From Candidatus Ribeiella danica (GTDB lineage: Bacteria; Chloroflexota; Chloroflexia; Chloroflexales; Roseiflexaceae), in contig JADKFS010000010.1 of the NCBI GenBank assembly GCA_016717335.1, positions 1 to 64,000 on the forward strand: a stretch of 64,000 bases of DNA. The letters run 5' to 3'. Positions 44,403 to 53,521 of this stretch are shown here, piece by piece; the stretch's first letter is position 1; each line of letters begins with the position of its first letter. The notes under the pieces are model-generated. The model searched no databases, was not told the DNA's origin, and was given only the letters and a program-made list of their open reading frames with translations. The translations under genes and the position numbers were made by a program.

Positions 44403-45105
44403 GCACAATCCCAAACAGCACCGCGACGGGCACGGCCGTAAACCCGACCGTCAGCAGCAGCGCGACCGCGGCGGCGATTGCGCGCAGCGGCGTGTTCGTC
44501 CGGTAGCTGTTCAGGCCCAGCGTCTGGAACATGCTCCAGAAGCCGTGGTACAGGTGGAAGCCAAGCATCACCATCGCCACGATGTAGAACAGCGTCGCCG
44601 GCCAGAACTGGAACGCGTTGATGACGTTCTGGTAGGTCGAGAAGCTGCCGTTCTCGGGGTGCTTGAACTGGCCCGCGCCGAAGCCGACGACGCCGAAGGT
44701 CAGATTCATCAGGTGGTACACGATGAACAGGAACAGCATGACCCCGCCCCAGCGCATCGTGCGCGAGGCGTAGGTCTGCTGGACCGACTTCTTGACCTGG
44801 TAGCGGTTGCTGCGCGGCCGGCCGGCCCAGTCCTGGCGAGTCAGCTGGTACGCCATCGCCACGTGCAGAACCACCGCGGCCACCAGCACGATGCGCGCGA
44901 TCCACAGCAGGTGGGTGTAGGCCAAGACCGGCTCGCCGAGCGTGCGCAGGCCGGCGGCGTAGGCGTTGAATGTCTCCGGGCCCAGGAAAATCTTGAGGTT
45001 TCCATACATGTGAACGGCCAGAAAGCCGATGCCGATGAGCCCGCTGATCGCCATGATCGCCTTTTTGCCGATCGACGATCGGTAGATCGTGATTGCTGCC
45101 GCCAT
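44398..45105 (-). CDS. sdhC: Succinate dehydrogenase cytochrome b subunit
   Basis: Membrane anchor and quinone-reducing subunit, 235 residues with five hydrophobic helices. Several His residues lie in the helices (FLAVHMYGN, VLHVAMAYQL, YHLMNLTFGV, GFHLYHGFWS), enough for two hemes, as in type B anchors that have one fused subunit instead of SdhC plus SdhD. AAAGG precedes the ATG. First gene of sdhCAB; I found no convincing promoter in 45106-45248. Confidence 0.92.
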   Translation of the reverse strand: MAAAITIYRSSIGKKAIMAISGLIGIGFLAVHMYGNLKIFLGPETFNAYAAGLRTLGEPVLAYTHLLWIARIVLVAAVVLHVAMAYQLTRQDWAGRPRSNRYQVKKSVQQTYASRTMRWGGVMLFLFIVYHLMNLTFGVVGFGAGQFKHPENGSFSTYQNVINAFQFWPATLFYIVAMVMLGFHLYHGFWSMFQTLGLNSYRTNTPLRAIAAAVALLLTVGFTAVPVAVLFGIVQ

Positions 45106-45248
45106 ACGTCAACCTTTCTCTGTGTAAGGCTACCTGCTGCCGGAAATGCCAGGGTGGTTTCTGATGGTAGGGTTCATTAGTTACATACGAGTTCCACCTG
45201 TGGGGTCTGGCGGGGCCGGAAGCCCACCAGGCCGCCCCAGTGGACCCA

Positions 45249-46409
45249 TTAAAAAGACGAAGATCGCTTCAGCTCGCGCAGCGCGGCGACGAGTGTCGCG
45301 CTGTCGTCCTCGGTGTTGTAGAAGTACGGCGAGATCCGCACGAAGCCGGGCCGGTAGTCGACCACGATCTGCTGCTCGCGCAGCGCCCGCACGATCGACC
45401 CTGGGTCGCCGGCCCGCAGCATGACGATCCCGGCGTGCTCGGCCGGGTTCGCCGGCAGCTTGAGCGACGCGCCGATGTCGCGCAGCCGCGCCACCAGGTC
45501 GGCGACCAGTGCCTGCGTCCGCGCGCGAATGCGCTCCGGCCCCAGCTCGATGATCATGTCGAGCCCCGCGCGCGCCGCGTAGACCGCCGCCATCGCCGGC
45601 GTGCCGACCTCGAAGCGCCGCGCGTCGTCGTGGAACTCGAACTGCTCGGCGTCGAAGGCGAACTGATCGCGATGGCCGAACCAGCCGGCCAGGGTCGGGC
45701 GCAGCCGCCCGATCCGCTCGGGCCGCGCGTACAGCTCGACGATGCCCGGGCCGCCCAGCAGCCACTTCAGCCCGCCGCTCAGGTAGAAGTCGAGGTCGTC
45801 GGCGGCCACGTCGACCGGCAGCTGGCCGGCGGCCTGGTAGCCGTCGATCAGCACGTGCGCGCCGGCGGCGTGGGCCAGCCGGGCAATCTCGCCGATCGGC
45901 TGGATGTAGCCGCTGGTGAAGAAGACGTGCGATGTGGCTACCAGCGCCGTGCGCTCGTCGATCGCGGCGGCGTAGCGCTCGAGCGGCACGCCGACCCCGT
46001 CGTCGCTCGGCAGGATCACTAGCTCGACGCCCGGCCGGACCAGCCACTGGTGCGGGATGGTCGGGAAGTCGAGCGTGGTGGTGACGACCCGGCTGCGCCG
46101 CTCGTAGTCGTAGCAGCTCGCGACCACGCCGAGCGCCACACCGACGCTGGGCGCCAGCGCGACCGAGCCGGGCGCGCCGCCGACCAGCCGCTCGAAGGCG
46201 GCCCGCAGCGCCGCGGCCTCGCCGAGCCAGGTGCGGTACCAGGCGGTGGCGCCGTACTCCTCCCAGAGATCGAGGAACGCCCCGACAGCCGCACGCGAGC
46301 GCCGCGAGAGGGCGCCGAGGGAGCAGGTATTCAGAAACGTGCTGCGGGCTAGGGTGGGAAACTCGGCGCGGTAGCTGGCCCAGTTGACTCCGGCGGATTC
46401 GGCGGTCAT
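45249..46409 (-). CDS. Aminotransferase class V family PLP enzyme
   Basis: A 386-residue PLP enzyme of the cysteine desulfurase/kynureninase fold. The cofactor Lys215 is in SGGLKWLLGG and the pyridine-binding Asp189 in LIDGYQAAG; TSHVFFTSGYIQP follows the family layout. The mobile loop with an active-site Cys typical of IscS/SufS is not evident, so desulfurase activity is doubtful; kynureninase-like or other aminotransferase roles are possible. A TATAAT box lies 65 bp upstream. It stands alone. Confidence 0.82.
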   Translation of the reverse strand: MTAESAGVNWASYRAEFPTLARSTFLNTCSLGALSRRSRAAVGAFLDLWEEYGATAWYRTWLGEAAALRAAFERLVGGAPGSVALAPSVGVALGVVASCYDYERRSRVVTTTLDFPTIPHQWLVRPGVELVILPSDDGVGVPLERYAAAIDERTALVATSHVFFTSGYIQPIGEIARLAHAAGAHVLIDGYQAAGQLPVDVAADDLDFYLSGGLKWLLGGPGIVELYARPERIGRLRPTLAGWFGHRDQFAFDAEQFEFHDDARRFEVGTPAMAAVYAARAGLDMIIELGPERIRARTQALVADLVARLRDIGASLKLPANPAEHAGIVMLRAGDPGSIVRALREQQIVVDYRPGFVRISPYFYNTEDDSATLVAALRELKRSSSF

Positions 46410-46473
46410 ACGAGCTTTCTAGCGCTACAACGATACTCACCCAAGAGTGAGAAGAGTTTCACGATCGTCGCGT

Positions 46474-46479
46474 ATTATA
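46474..46479 (-). promoter_or_regulatory. -10 box of the class V aminotransferase gene
   Basis: TATAAT on the minus strand about 65 bp before the start codon. It lacks the TG extension seen at other promoters here. Confidence 0.45.
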
Positions 46480-46634
46480 GCGCAAACGCATGGGGTTGTC
46501 GAACGCTGGAGCGCGGCCCAAATACGTGAGAAAAGGTGCAATGAATATTTCACCCTTATTCTAGCAGGGTTGATCGAGAGATCCAAGATATCTTTCTTAT
46601 GGGATCTATATGTGATTTGTTATGAGTGGCTGTC

Positions 46635-46762
46635 GGCCCTCACCCCCTGCCCCCTTTCCCGTCGTACGGGAGAGGGGGACTCTTGCCTGGGCTCGGGGTT
46701 TCGGCGGAGCCGAAACCCCGAGCCCAGGCAGTATGTACCTCCGCCCCTGAATAGGAGAGCGG
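46635..46762. repeat. Nested palindromic element, copy 9
   Basis: Outer arm GGCCCTCACCCCCTGCCCCC; inner perfect 22-bp stem with GGA loop at 46684-46730 (TGCCTGGGCTCGGGGTTTCG and onward). Apart from this copy and the -10 box, the gap 46410-46803 is AT-richer (46540-46625) and shows no gene. Confidence 0.85.
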
Positions 46763-46803
46763 GCATTTCTGGCTGAAGCCGGCTTTCTTCCCATCACAGC
46801 GGC

Positions 46804-46831
46804 TACCGACTACTGACTACTGACTACTGAA
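46804..46831. repeat. Word array, TGACTAC
   Basis: TGACTAC is repeated three times. Read on the minus strand it encodes the last residues (SVVSSQ) and stop codon of the PfkB-family gene. Confidence 0.8.
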
Positions 46832-47724
46832 TCGGCGTGCAGCCGCTCGAGCGCGGCGGCGTCGAGGAAGCCCTCGGCCGCGCCGGTCGCGCCGATCTTG
46901 TACGAGGCGAAGGTGATCGCGCGCCGAAGCGACTCGTAGGGCGCGCCGGTGGCGTGGAAGTAGTGCACGAACGCCGAGAACAGCGCGTCGCCGGCGCCGA
47001 TCGTGTTGACCACCGGGCGGGTGCGCACGGCCGGCAGCCGGCCCACGAAGCCGTCGCGCCGGACCGCCAGCAGCGCGCCCTGCTCGCCCAGGCCGACGAC
47101 GACGACCGCGGTGCCGTAGCGCGACTGGACCTGGCGCGCCCACTGCTCGGGCGGGCACGGCAGCCGCTCGTGGCTCATAAACAGGATGTCGGCGGCGGCC
47201 ATGAAGTCGCGGTTGTAGGCGTCGTCGAGGTCGGCGATCGCGTGGACGTCGGTGGCGACCGGGATGCGCCGGCGCGCGCGCTCGAGCAGCGGGCGCGAGA
47301 AGTTGATGTTGCACAGCGCCGCGAGCGCGCACCCCTCGATCGCCCGCTCGAACTGCTCGGGCGGGTAGCTCTGCTCCTGGATGTCCTTCAGGTCGGTGTT
47401 GGTCTGTCGCCGCCCGGTGTGGTCGTACAAGATCGCCGACTGCGGCGTCTCCGCCAGCGACGCCAGCACGAACTCCGCCGGCAGCCGCTCGGCCCGCAGA
47501 GTCTGCTCGACCACGCCGCCGGCCAGGTCGCGCCCGATCAGCGAGGCGAAGCGCACCGTGTCGCCCAGCGCCGTGAGCGCCTTCGCCACATTGTAGCCAA
47601 CCCCCGCGACGGTGCTGCGCACCCCGAAGAACGGGTAGCGCACCGGCTCGTACGCGATCGGGAAACCGTCGACCTGCACGGTTGTCTCGATATTGATCAG
47701 GCCGGAGACGAAGATGCCGGGCAT
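46810..47724 (-). CDS. PfkB-family carbohydrate kinase
   Basis: ATP-dependent sugar or nucleoside kinase, 304 residues. The second PfkB signature with the catalytic Asp, NTIGAGDALFSAF, is clear, and the N-terminal GVGYNVAKALTALG matches the first. Substrate unknown (ribokinase, fructokinase or similar). The start has AGGAGGCAGC before it. The last residues and stop come from a TGACTAC word array, so the native C terminus may have been replaced. A GT4 gene lies upstream on the same strand with a 60-bp spacer of GAAGGTGA words. Confidence 0.87.
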   Translation of the reverse strand: MPGIFVSGLINIETTVQVDGFPIAYEPVRYPFFGVRSTVAGVGYNVAKALTALGDTVRFASLIGRDLAGGVVEQTLRAERLPAEFVLASLAETPQSAILYDHTGRRQTNTDLKDIQEQSYPPEQFERAIEGCALAALCNINFSRPLLERARRRIPVATDVHAIADLDDAYNRDFMAAADILFMSHERLPCPPEQWARQVQSRYGTAVVVVGLGEQGALLAVRRDGFVGRLPAVRTRPVVNTIGAGDALFSAFVHYFHATGAPYESLRRAITFASYKIGATGAAEGFLDAAALERLHADSVVSSQ

Positions 47725-47784
47725 GCTGCCTCCTGTTCACCTTCCGCTTCACCTTCCGCCGGATGCCCATCCCCGGGACGGCGA

Positions 47785-49158
47785 TCAGGACATGTGCGCC
47801 GCGCGCGCACCCTGGTAGATCGCCTCGAGCCGCGGCACGATCACCTGCCAGTCGTAGCGCTCGCGCACCAGCGCCCGGCCGGCGGCGCCGAGCCGCTGCC
47901 CGAGCGGCCGGTCGTCGAGCAGGCGCAGCACCGCCGCCGCAAAGCCGGCCGGCTCGTCGGCCAGCAGGCAGTGCTCGCCTCCGCGCAGGCCCGCAACGCC
48001 CTCGGCGCCCATCGCCGTGCTGACGACCGCCGCCTCGAGCGCGAGCGCCTCCAGCAGCTTGAGCCGCACGCCGCCGCCGATCCGCATCGGCACGATGTAG
48101 ACGGCCGCCCCCGCGATGTACGGGCGCGCGTCGGGCACCTCGCCGGTCAGCACGAGCGCGCCCTCGGCTGCCAGCTGCAGCAGCGCCGGCGCGGGGCGCT
48201 TGCCGACCACCAGCAGCCGGATGCCGGGGCGGCGCGCCCACAGCAGCGGCAGCACCTCGCGCACAAACCAGGTGATCGCGTCGACATTCGGTCGGAAGTC
48301 GAGCGTGCCGCTGAACACCAGCGTCGAGTCGCGCAGCTCGATCGGTCCTGACCGATCGCACAGCAGGGCCGCGCGGCTGAAGGCGGCCGTGTCCACGCCG
48401 TTGGGCACAACGCCGATCGGCACGCCCGGCGCCAGCGCGCGCATGATCGCGCGGTCCTCCTCGGCCACCGCCAGCACGAGGTCGCACGCGCGCATCACGC
48501 GCGCCTCGTAGCGCGCGAGCTTCTGCCACTGCGCCAGCGAATACATGCCCCCAGCCAAATGTTGGATTTTAGATGTCGGATGTTCGATTGGCGCGTCGAT
48601 CGTCGCGCGCAGGCTGTTCAGAGCGGCGCGCTTCTGCAGCACGTACTCGGCGTTGAACTGATCCAGCACCAGCATCGAAGGGTGAAAGATGGAGGATGAA
48701 GGATGTGCGCCGCCAGCAGCCGGCTGCCGACTGCCGGCGGCGCTGCGGGAATAGCTTGAGCTTTGATCGCCAGATTCATGGCTGCTGGTGTGGAGCAGGT
48801 ACCCGGCCATCTCGATGCTCTCGGCCTGCACGATGTCGAACGTCTCGGTCGCGAGCAGCGCGCGCAGCGCGGCGGCGTAGGCCGGCGCGGCGTTCCGCAG
48901 CGCCATGTCGGGCAGCGGCGAGGTCAGCGTCGTCCAGGCGCGCCGCGGCAGGCCGCGCGACGCCGGGCCGCGCACCGTCACGACGCGGCAGATCCGCTGG
49001 AGCGGCGCGAGCGCGCGCTCGGTCGCCGCGTCGGCCGCGAACGACAGGCAGGTCACGTCGTGGTGCTCGGCCAGCCCGCGCGCGAGCTGGTAGATCCGCA
49101 TGGTGCCGCCGCCGTGTGGCGGGTAGGGCGGGTAGGGGGACAGCAGTAGGATGTTCAC
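47785..49158 (-). CDS. GT4 glycosyltransferase with repeat-encoded insertions
   Basis: GT-B glycosyltransferase (family 4 type), 457 residues. It begins NILLLSPYPPYPPHGGGTM, and the C-terminal half has PNGVDTAAFS, a LVFSGTLDFRPNVDAI stretch and the donor-site GGGVRLKLLEALALEAAV. Sugar and acceptor are unknown. Residues about 125-162 (48673-48786) and 188-203 (48550-48599) are low-complexity sequence encoded by short words (CATCCTTCATCCTCCATC; AACATCCGACATC) that interrupt the N-terminal domain between strands. These look like in-frame array insertions, as in the GT9 gene. The start has a weak ribosome site. Confidence 0.84.
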   Translation of the reverse strand: MNILLLSPYPPYPPHGGGTMRIYQLARGLAEHHDVTCLSFAADAATERALAPLQRICRVVTVRGPASRGLPRRAWTTLTSPLPDMALRNAAPAYAAALRALLATETFDIVQAESIEMAGYLLHTSSHESGDQSSSYSRSAAGSRQPAAGGAHPSSSIFHPSMLVLDQFNAEYVLQKRAALNSLRATIDAPIEHPTSKIQHLAGGMYSLAQWQKLARYEARVMRACDLVLAVAEEDRAIMRALAPGVPIGVVPNGVDTAAFSRAALLCDRSGPIELRDSTLVFSGTLDFRPNVDAITWFVREVLPLLWARRPGIRLLVVGKRPAPALLQLAAEGALVLTGEVPDARPYIAGAAVYIVPMRIGGGVRLKLLEALALEAAVVSTAMGAEGVAGLRGGEHCLLADEPAGFAAAVLRLLDDRPLGQRLGAAGRALVRERYDWQVIVPRLEAIYQGARAAHMS

Positions 49159-49189
49159 GCTGATAGGTGCTTTCTGTCAGCCGGGGCCA

Positions 49190-49397
49190 GACACGACCAA
49201 GGACCAAGGACCAAAGACCAAAGACCAAAGACCAAAAATGAAAGACCAAGGGGACGATGGACGATGGACCATGGGCGATAGACGATGGATCAAGCCCCAA
49301 ACCCCTAGCCCCTAGCCCCAAACCCCTAGCCCCAAGTCCCATCGCACCTTGTCACCTTGTCACCTTGTCATTACCCAAGCCCCAAGCCCCGGCGGCC
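49190..49397. repeat. Cluster of four kinds of short-period array
   Basis: In order: GACCAAG/GACCAAA words (49193-49237), GACGATG words (49253-49288), CCCCTAGC and CCCCAAA words (49298-49340), CACCTTGT words (49344-49370), then AAGCCCC. It occupies the whole space between dgkA and the GT4 gene. No gene is supported. Confidence 0.8.
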
Positions 49398-49399
49398 TT

Positions 49400-49840
49400 T
49401 CAGCCGAGCCACGCGCGCACGATCCGCCACAGGTGCGGCAGAAACAGCACCAGCCCGACGATCACCGCCATGATCGCGGTCAGCAGCACCGTGCCCGCGC
49501 CGACGTCCTTGGCGATCTTGGCCAGCGGATGGTAGTCCGGCGAGCAGAGGTCGACCGCCGCCTCCACGGCGGTGTTGACCCCCTCGGCGGCCAGGACCAT
49601 GGCGATCGTCAGGATCAGCGCCAGCCACTCGTACCGGTCGATGCCCAGCGCGGCGCCGAGCGCGACGGCGACCAGCCCGAGCGCGGTGTGGATCTTGGCG
49701 TTGCGCTGGGTCCACAGCAGGTGCAGCAAGCCTGCAAAGGCGAATCGAAACGACGCGGCCAGCGTGGCGGCGCGCATGTGGTGCCCGCCCGGCGCTGCAG
49801 GCTCGGGCCCGCGTGGTGCAGGCGGCGGCGAAACGATCAT
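49400..49840 (-). CDS. dgkA: Diacylglycerol/undecaprenol kinase
   Basis: Small membrane kinase, 146 residues with three helices, that phosphorylates diacylglycerol or, in Gram-positive-type members, undecaprenol. The family core EGVNTAVEAAVDL and the AKDVGAGTVLL stretch are present, as is NAKIH before the second helix. It follows ybeY and a DinB-type gene, and the order pgpH-ybeY-dgkA matches that of many Gram-positive genomes. The start may be internal (ATG at residue 22). Confidence 0.9.
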   Translation of the reverse strand: MIVSPPPAPRGPEPAAPGGHHMRAATLAASFRFAFAGLLHLLWTQRNAKIHTALGLVAVALGAALGIDRYEWLALILTIAMVLAAEGVNTAVEAAVDLCSPDYHPLAKIAKDVGAGTVLLTAIMAVIVGLVLFLPHLWRIVRAWLG

Positions 49841-49869
49841 AGTCGTACTACGGCACGCTCAAACGATAG

Positions 49870-49938
49870 GCCGTTGACGATTGATCATTGATCATACCGG
49901 CGCATCGTCTATCGTCCATAGTCCATCGTCATAGTGGC
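49870..49938. repeat. Inverted word array, ATTGATC / ATCGTCT
   Basis: TTGACGATTGATCATTGATC is followed, after ATACCGGCGC, by ATCGTCTATCGTCCATAGTC. Partial reverse complementarity suggests a hairpin just past the DinB-like gene. Confidence 0.65.
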
Positions 49939-49951
49939 ATATCGCACAGAA

Positions 49952-50503
49952 CTACTCTATTAAAAGATCGGGCTGCGAGAAGCGGCGGCTGTTGCCCATG
50001 TGCGGCCACGCCATCGCGCCGACGTTGTCGAAGATCTGCTTGACATGCACGCGGTCGTGAAAGACCCACTCGTGCAGCAGGTCACGCACGGTGAGCAGGC
50101 CGACCGTCGGGTGCAGACCGGAGCGCTCCAGCCGCGCATCGGTCAGGCTGGCGATCAGCGCCAGGCTCGCCAGCCGCTCCCGCACGAACTCGTGCAGCAG
50201 CTCGCGGCCGTTCCGCTCGCAGTCGCGGCGGGCGCTGGCGACGGCCGACTGATCCCACGGCTCGAGCAGCGGCTGGTCCTGATCGACGATCGCCTGGATG
50301 CGGCCCGCGAAGCCGCGGCGCTCAGCCTCGATCAGGTGGCCGATCACCTTGTTGACGCACCAGTCATCCGGCGTCGGCCGCCAGCTCAGCTGCGCCGGGC
50401 TCAGCGCGCCAACCTCGGCGGTGACGGCCGCGAGCGACGATCGCAGGAGCCTCGCCACCACGGCCGGGGGCAGCGGGTCGCTCGTCACGCTCATTTCGAC
50501 CAT
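49952..50503 (-). CDS. DinB-like metal-dependent four-helix protein
   Basis: A 183-residue protein of the DinB/YfiT superfamily. The metal-binding His triad is recognisable: His56 in IGHLIEAE, and His149 and His153 in HEWVFHDRVHVKQ. The family includes thiol-dependent transferases and proteins of unknown role. ATG 50503 is chosen because GAGGG lies 7 nt upstream. The gene interrupts the otherwise conserved ybeY-dgkA order. Confidence 0.82.
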   Translation of the reverse strand: MVEMSVTSDPLPPAVVARLLRSSLAAVTAEVGALSPAQLSWRPTPDDWCVNKVIGHLIEAERRGFAGRIQAIVDQDQPLLEPWDQSAVASARRDCERNGRELLHEFVRERLASLALIASLTDARLERSGLHPTVGLLTVRDLLHEWVFHDRVHVKQIFDNVGAMAWPHMGNSRRFSQPDLLIE

Positions 50504-50669
50504 ATCGATCCCTCTTTCGGGGTGGCCCCTTTGGCGGGCTTCGCACATCCTGGACCCAGTCCGTTTCAAATAACCACGAAGGTAGCGGCCTGGCCTGCGC
50601 ACCCTCGCGTCGTCGCGGTGAAACCACCAAGCTTTCGTATGCGAGGGGGCGGCCCGCCGTAGCGCCTCG

Positions 50670-51152
50670 CTACGCCCGCGGAAGCCCGATCTGCTGCATG
50701 ATCGCCTCCTCGCGCGCCCGCATTGCCGCTGCGTCCTCCGGGCCGCGCTCGTGGTCGTAGCCCAGCAGGTGCAGGACGCCGTGGACCGTCAGGAAGGCCA
50801 GTTCGCGCTCGCGCGAGTGGCCGTACTCGGCCGCCTGCGCGATCACGCGCTCGTAGGAGATCGCCAGGTCGCCCAGGTAGCGCGGCGCATCCGGCGGGCG
50901 CACGAACGCCGCGTGCGGCTCCGCGCTGTCTTCCTCGTCGTCGCCGAACGAGAGCACGTCGGTGGGCGAGTCGACCCCGCGGTAGTCGCGGTTCAGCGCG
51001 TGCAGCGTCGCGTCGTCGGCCACCAGCACGCTCAGCTCGACCGGCCCGGCAACCCCCTCGGCCGCCAGCGCCGCAGTCGCCGCGCGCTCGATCAGGGATG
51101 GGTCTACATCATCGACAAATCGATCGTCCACCTGGATGTCTACTTCTACCAT
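50670..51152 (-). CDS. ybeY: Endoribonuclease YbeY
   Basis: Zinc-dependent RNase for 16S rRNA maturation and ribosome quality control, 160 residues. The motif HGVLHLLGYDH, with His124, His128 and His134, is intact, and TDVLSFG precedes it. ATG 51152 is chosen as it begins the conserved fold; an upstream ATG (51176) lies in an array of AAGGAGAC words. It follows pgpH, as in many genomes. Confidence 0.93.
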   Translation of the reverse strand: MVEVDIQVDDRFVDDVDPSLIERAATAALAAEGVAGPVELSVLVADDATLHALNRDYRGVDSPTDVLSFGDDEEDSAEPHAAFVRPPDAPRYLGDLAISYERVIAQAAEYGHSRERELAFLTVHGVLHLLGYDHERGPEDAAAMRAREEAIMQQIGLPRA

Positions 51153-51157
51153 ATGTA

Positions 51158-51245
51158 TCACCAGGCAAGGAGACAAGGAGACCAGGAGATTGGTATGGCG
51201 CGCCCCTCCTGGTCTCCTTCTCCTTGTCCCTCCTCTCCTTGTCTA
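51158..51245. repeat. Inverted word array, AAGGAGAC / GTCTCCTT
   Basis: CAAGGAGACAAGGAGACCAG is mirrored by CTGGTCTCCTTCTCCTTGTC across GATTGGTATGGCGCGCCC. It lies between pgpH and ybeY on the same strand and begins at the pgpH stop. Confidence 0.85.
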
Positions 51246-53441
51246 TCAAGAATGCTTCACCAGCTGCGGGGCATAATCCACCCGCGGGTGATAGATCCCC
51301 TGCAGCGTGCTCATAAACGCCTGGCGGATGCGCGTGATATCCCTCAGCGTCAGGTCGCTTTCGTCGAGCTGGCCGCTCTTGATCCGCTCGTCGATGATCG
51401 AGTTGACCAGCTCCTCCAGCGTCTGCTGGCCGGCCTTGGCGCGCCCGTTGCCATTGGCCGTGTCCTCGCGGGCCAGGGCGATCTTGCCGCTCTGCGCCTT
51501 CGAGCGCACGGTCGCCTCGACCGAGTCGGCCAGCATCATGATCGCCTGCTCGCGCGTGCGCGGCTTGGGGCCGGGGTAGCGAAAATCGTTGATGTTGACC
51601 GTATCCTCCTGCTGGAGCGCCAGTTGGTAGAAGTGCTTGATCACGCTGGTGCCGTGGTGCGACGGGATGAAATCGACCACCTGGCGCGGCAGGCGCGCGG
51701 CGCGCGCCATCTTGACGCCCTCGGTCACGTGCTCGCAGATGATCTCGGCGCTGGTGTGCGGGTCGAGGTCGTTGTGGACATTCTCGCGGTCGCTCTGGTT
51801 GTCGGTGTAGAAGTACGGCCGGATGGTCTTGCCGATATCGTGATAGTACGAGGCCACCCGCAGCAGCAGCGCGTCGGCGCCGACCGCCTCGGCCGCGCTC
51901 TCGGCCAGGTTGCCGACCGACAGGCTGTGGTAATACGTGCCGGGCGCCTCGCGGATGAGCTTGCGCAGCAGCGGCTGCTTCGGGTGCGCCAGCTCCATCA
52001 GCTGCTGCGGCGTCACCACGTCGGCGAAGTGGCCGACCATGTTGTACAGGCCCAGCGAGATGAACGCCGTCGCGGCGCCGTTGATCCCGCTCGACCGCAG
52101 GATGGGCAGCCACTGCTCCAGCTCGAAGCCGCCGGGGGCGGTCAGCCAGAACGCGATCTGCGCCAGCGCGGTCGCCAGCGCGACGATCACGCCCGAGCCT
52201 ACGAAGTGCAGCCAGCGCTCGCCGCGCCCGATCGTCAGCACGCCGATCATGCTGCCGAGCACCAGCGCGATCGCCGGCGCGGCCTGGCCGTCGTCCAGAA
52301 ACGCGATCACCAGGCCGATCAGCGTGACGACCATCAGCGCCACGCCGCGCGGGAACAGCGTGGCCAGCAGCAGCGCGATCACCGCCAGCGGAAACGCGTA
52401 CAGCCAGCTCTGCCCGAGCGGCACCACCAGCCGCGCCGCGAACGCCGTCAGCACGAACATCGCCGCGACGACCAGCAGCGGCCGGGTGGCCATCCACACG
52501 CTGCGCTGCATCTTGCCCAGGTACAGCCGGAAGATCGTGGCGATCAGCGCGGCCAGCAGCCCCTTGCCGCCCACGCCGAGCCAGTCGACGTTGGTCTGGA
52601 GCACGCCGAGCGCCTCGAGCTTCTCCTCGATCGCGGGCGTCACGATATCGCCGGCGTGCACGATGCTCTCGCCCTCCTGGACTGTCACCAGCACCGGCTT
52701 GACCGCGTCGCGCAGCTCCTGCTTGCGCTTCTGCGTGGCGGCGTCGTCGAGCACCCGGTTGGGCCGCAGAAACGACCGGCTGAACAGCAGGATCAGCTCC
52801 CGGTCGACCTTGCCGTCGTCGGCCAGCGAGCTCCAGTACGGCATCGAGCGCTCGCGCAGATCCTGCACGTTCTGATCGCTCAGCTCGTAGTTGTACGCGT
52901 TCATGGCCTGGTCGTACAGGTTGAGCGACTCCTGGCGCACGTGCGCCCAGCCGTCCGGTGAGAGCCGTGTCAGCTGGACGGCCAGCGCCGGCGAGATCAC
53001 CAGCGTGCTGTTCGGCAGCGGCACGCTGGTCAGCTTGGCGCGCTTGCTGGCGGTGTCGAGGCTGGGGTCCTCGCGGATCTGGCCGACCGTCTGCAGTAGA
53101 TCGGCCAGGTTGGCGCGCTGCTGGACGGGGATGCTCGAGTCGCGCACGTAGACGACCGCCTCGGGCGAGCTTTCGGCGTGGATGCGCTCCTGCTCGGTCT
53201 GCGACTCGCTGGCGAAGGTGAGCGTGCGCGGCGCGCGGAAGTCGATCGGGCTCGGGCTGCCGCGCCGCAGGCCGGGGTTGGCGGGCAGCCGCACCGCCAT
53301 CACACCCCACAGCAGAAGCGCGAGCAGCGCGCTCACCAGCGTCAGAATCCGGCGCTGGCGGCGCTCCCACTCGGCCGGTGAGCGCGGCTGGCGCACCTCG
53401 CGCCGCCCGCGGCCAAGCCGCTGTATCCATCTCCGTCGCAT
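51246..53441 (-). CDS. pgpH: 7TM-HD phosphohydrolase PgpH (c-di-AMP phosphodiesterase type)
   Basis: Membrane HD-domain protein, 731 residues. An N-terminal helix (about 31-50) leads to a large extracytoplasmic domain (about 60-300), then about seven membrane helices (300-480), then a cytosolic HD domain with YYHDIGKTIRPYF, His in PSHHGTSVIKHF, and the ADSVEATVR motif. Listeria PgpH and Bacillus YqfF of this design hydrolyse c-di-AMP; that activity is presumed here. AGGTG precedes the ATG. Confidence 0.92.
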   Translation of the reverse strand: MRRRWIQRLGRGRREVRQPRSPAEWERRQRRILTLVSALLALLLWGVMAVRLPANPGLRRGSPSPIDFRAPRTLTFASESQTEQERIHAESSPEAVVYVRDSSIPVQQRANLADLLQTVGQIREDPSLDTASKRAKLTSVPLPNSTLVISPALAVQLTRLSPDGWAHVRQESLNLYDQAMNAYNYELSDQNVQDLRERSMPYWSSLADDGKVDRELILLFSRSFLRPNRVLDDAATQKRKQELRDAVKPVLVTVQEGESIVHAGDIVTPAIEEKLEALGVLQTNVDWLGVGGKGLLAALIATIFRLYLGKMQRSVWMATRPLLVVAAMFVLTAFAARLVVPLGQSWLYAFPLAVIALLLATLFPRGVALMVVTLIGLVIAFLDDGQAAPAIALVLGSMIGVLTIGRGERWLHFVGSGVIVALATALAQIAFWLTAPGGFELEQWLPILRSSGINGAATAFISLGLYNMVGHFADVVTPQQLMELAHPKQPLLRKLIREAPGTYYHSLSVGNLAESAAEAVGADALLLRVASYYHDIGKTIRPYFYTDNQSDRENVHNDLDPHTSAEIICEHVTEGVKMARAARLPRQVVDFIPSHHGTSVIKHFYQLALQQEDTVNINDFRYPGPKPRTREQAIMMLADSVEATVRSKAQSGKIALAREDTANGNGRAKAGQQTLEELVNSIIDERIKSGQLDESDLTLRDITRIRQAFMSTLQGIYHPRVDYAPQLVKHS

Positions 53442-53454
53442 AGCTGCACCTGCG

Positions 53455-53521
53455 AAGTTATGAGTTATGAGGTATGAGTTGCCAACCGCCTGAACTCAAA
53501 GCTCAAAACTCCTAACTCATC
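53455..53521. repeat. Inverted word array, ATGAGTT / AACTCAA
   Basis: TTATGAGTTATGAGGTATGA faces AACTCAAAGCTCAAAACTCC across GCCAACCGCC. It fills the space between yqeY and pgpH, and the yqeY stop lies at its edge. Confidence 0.8.
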
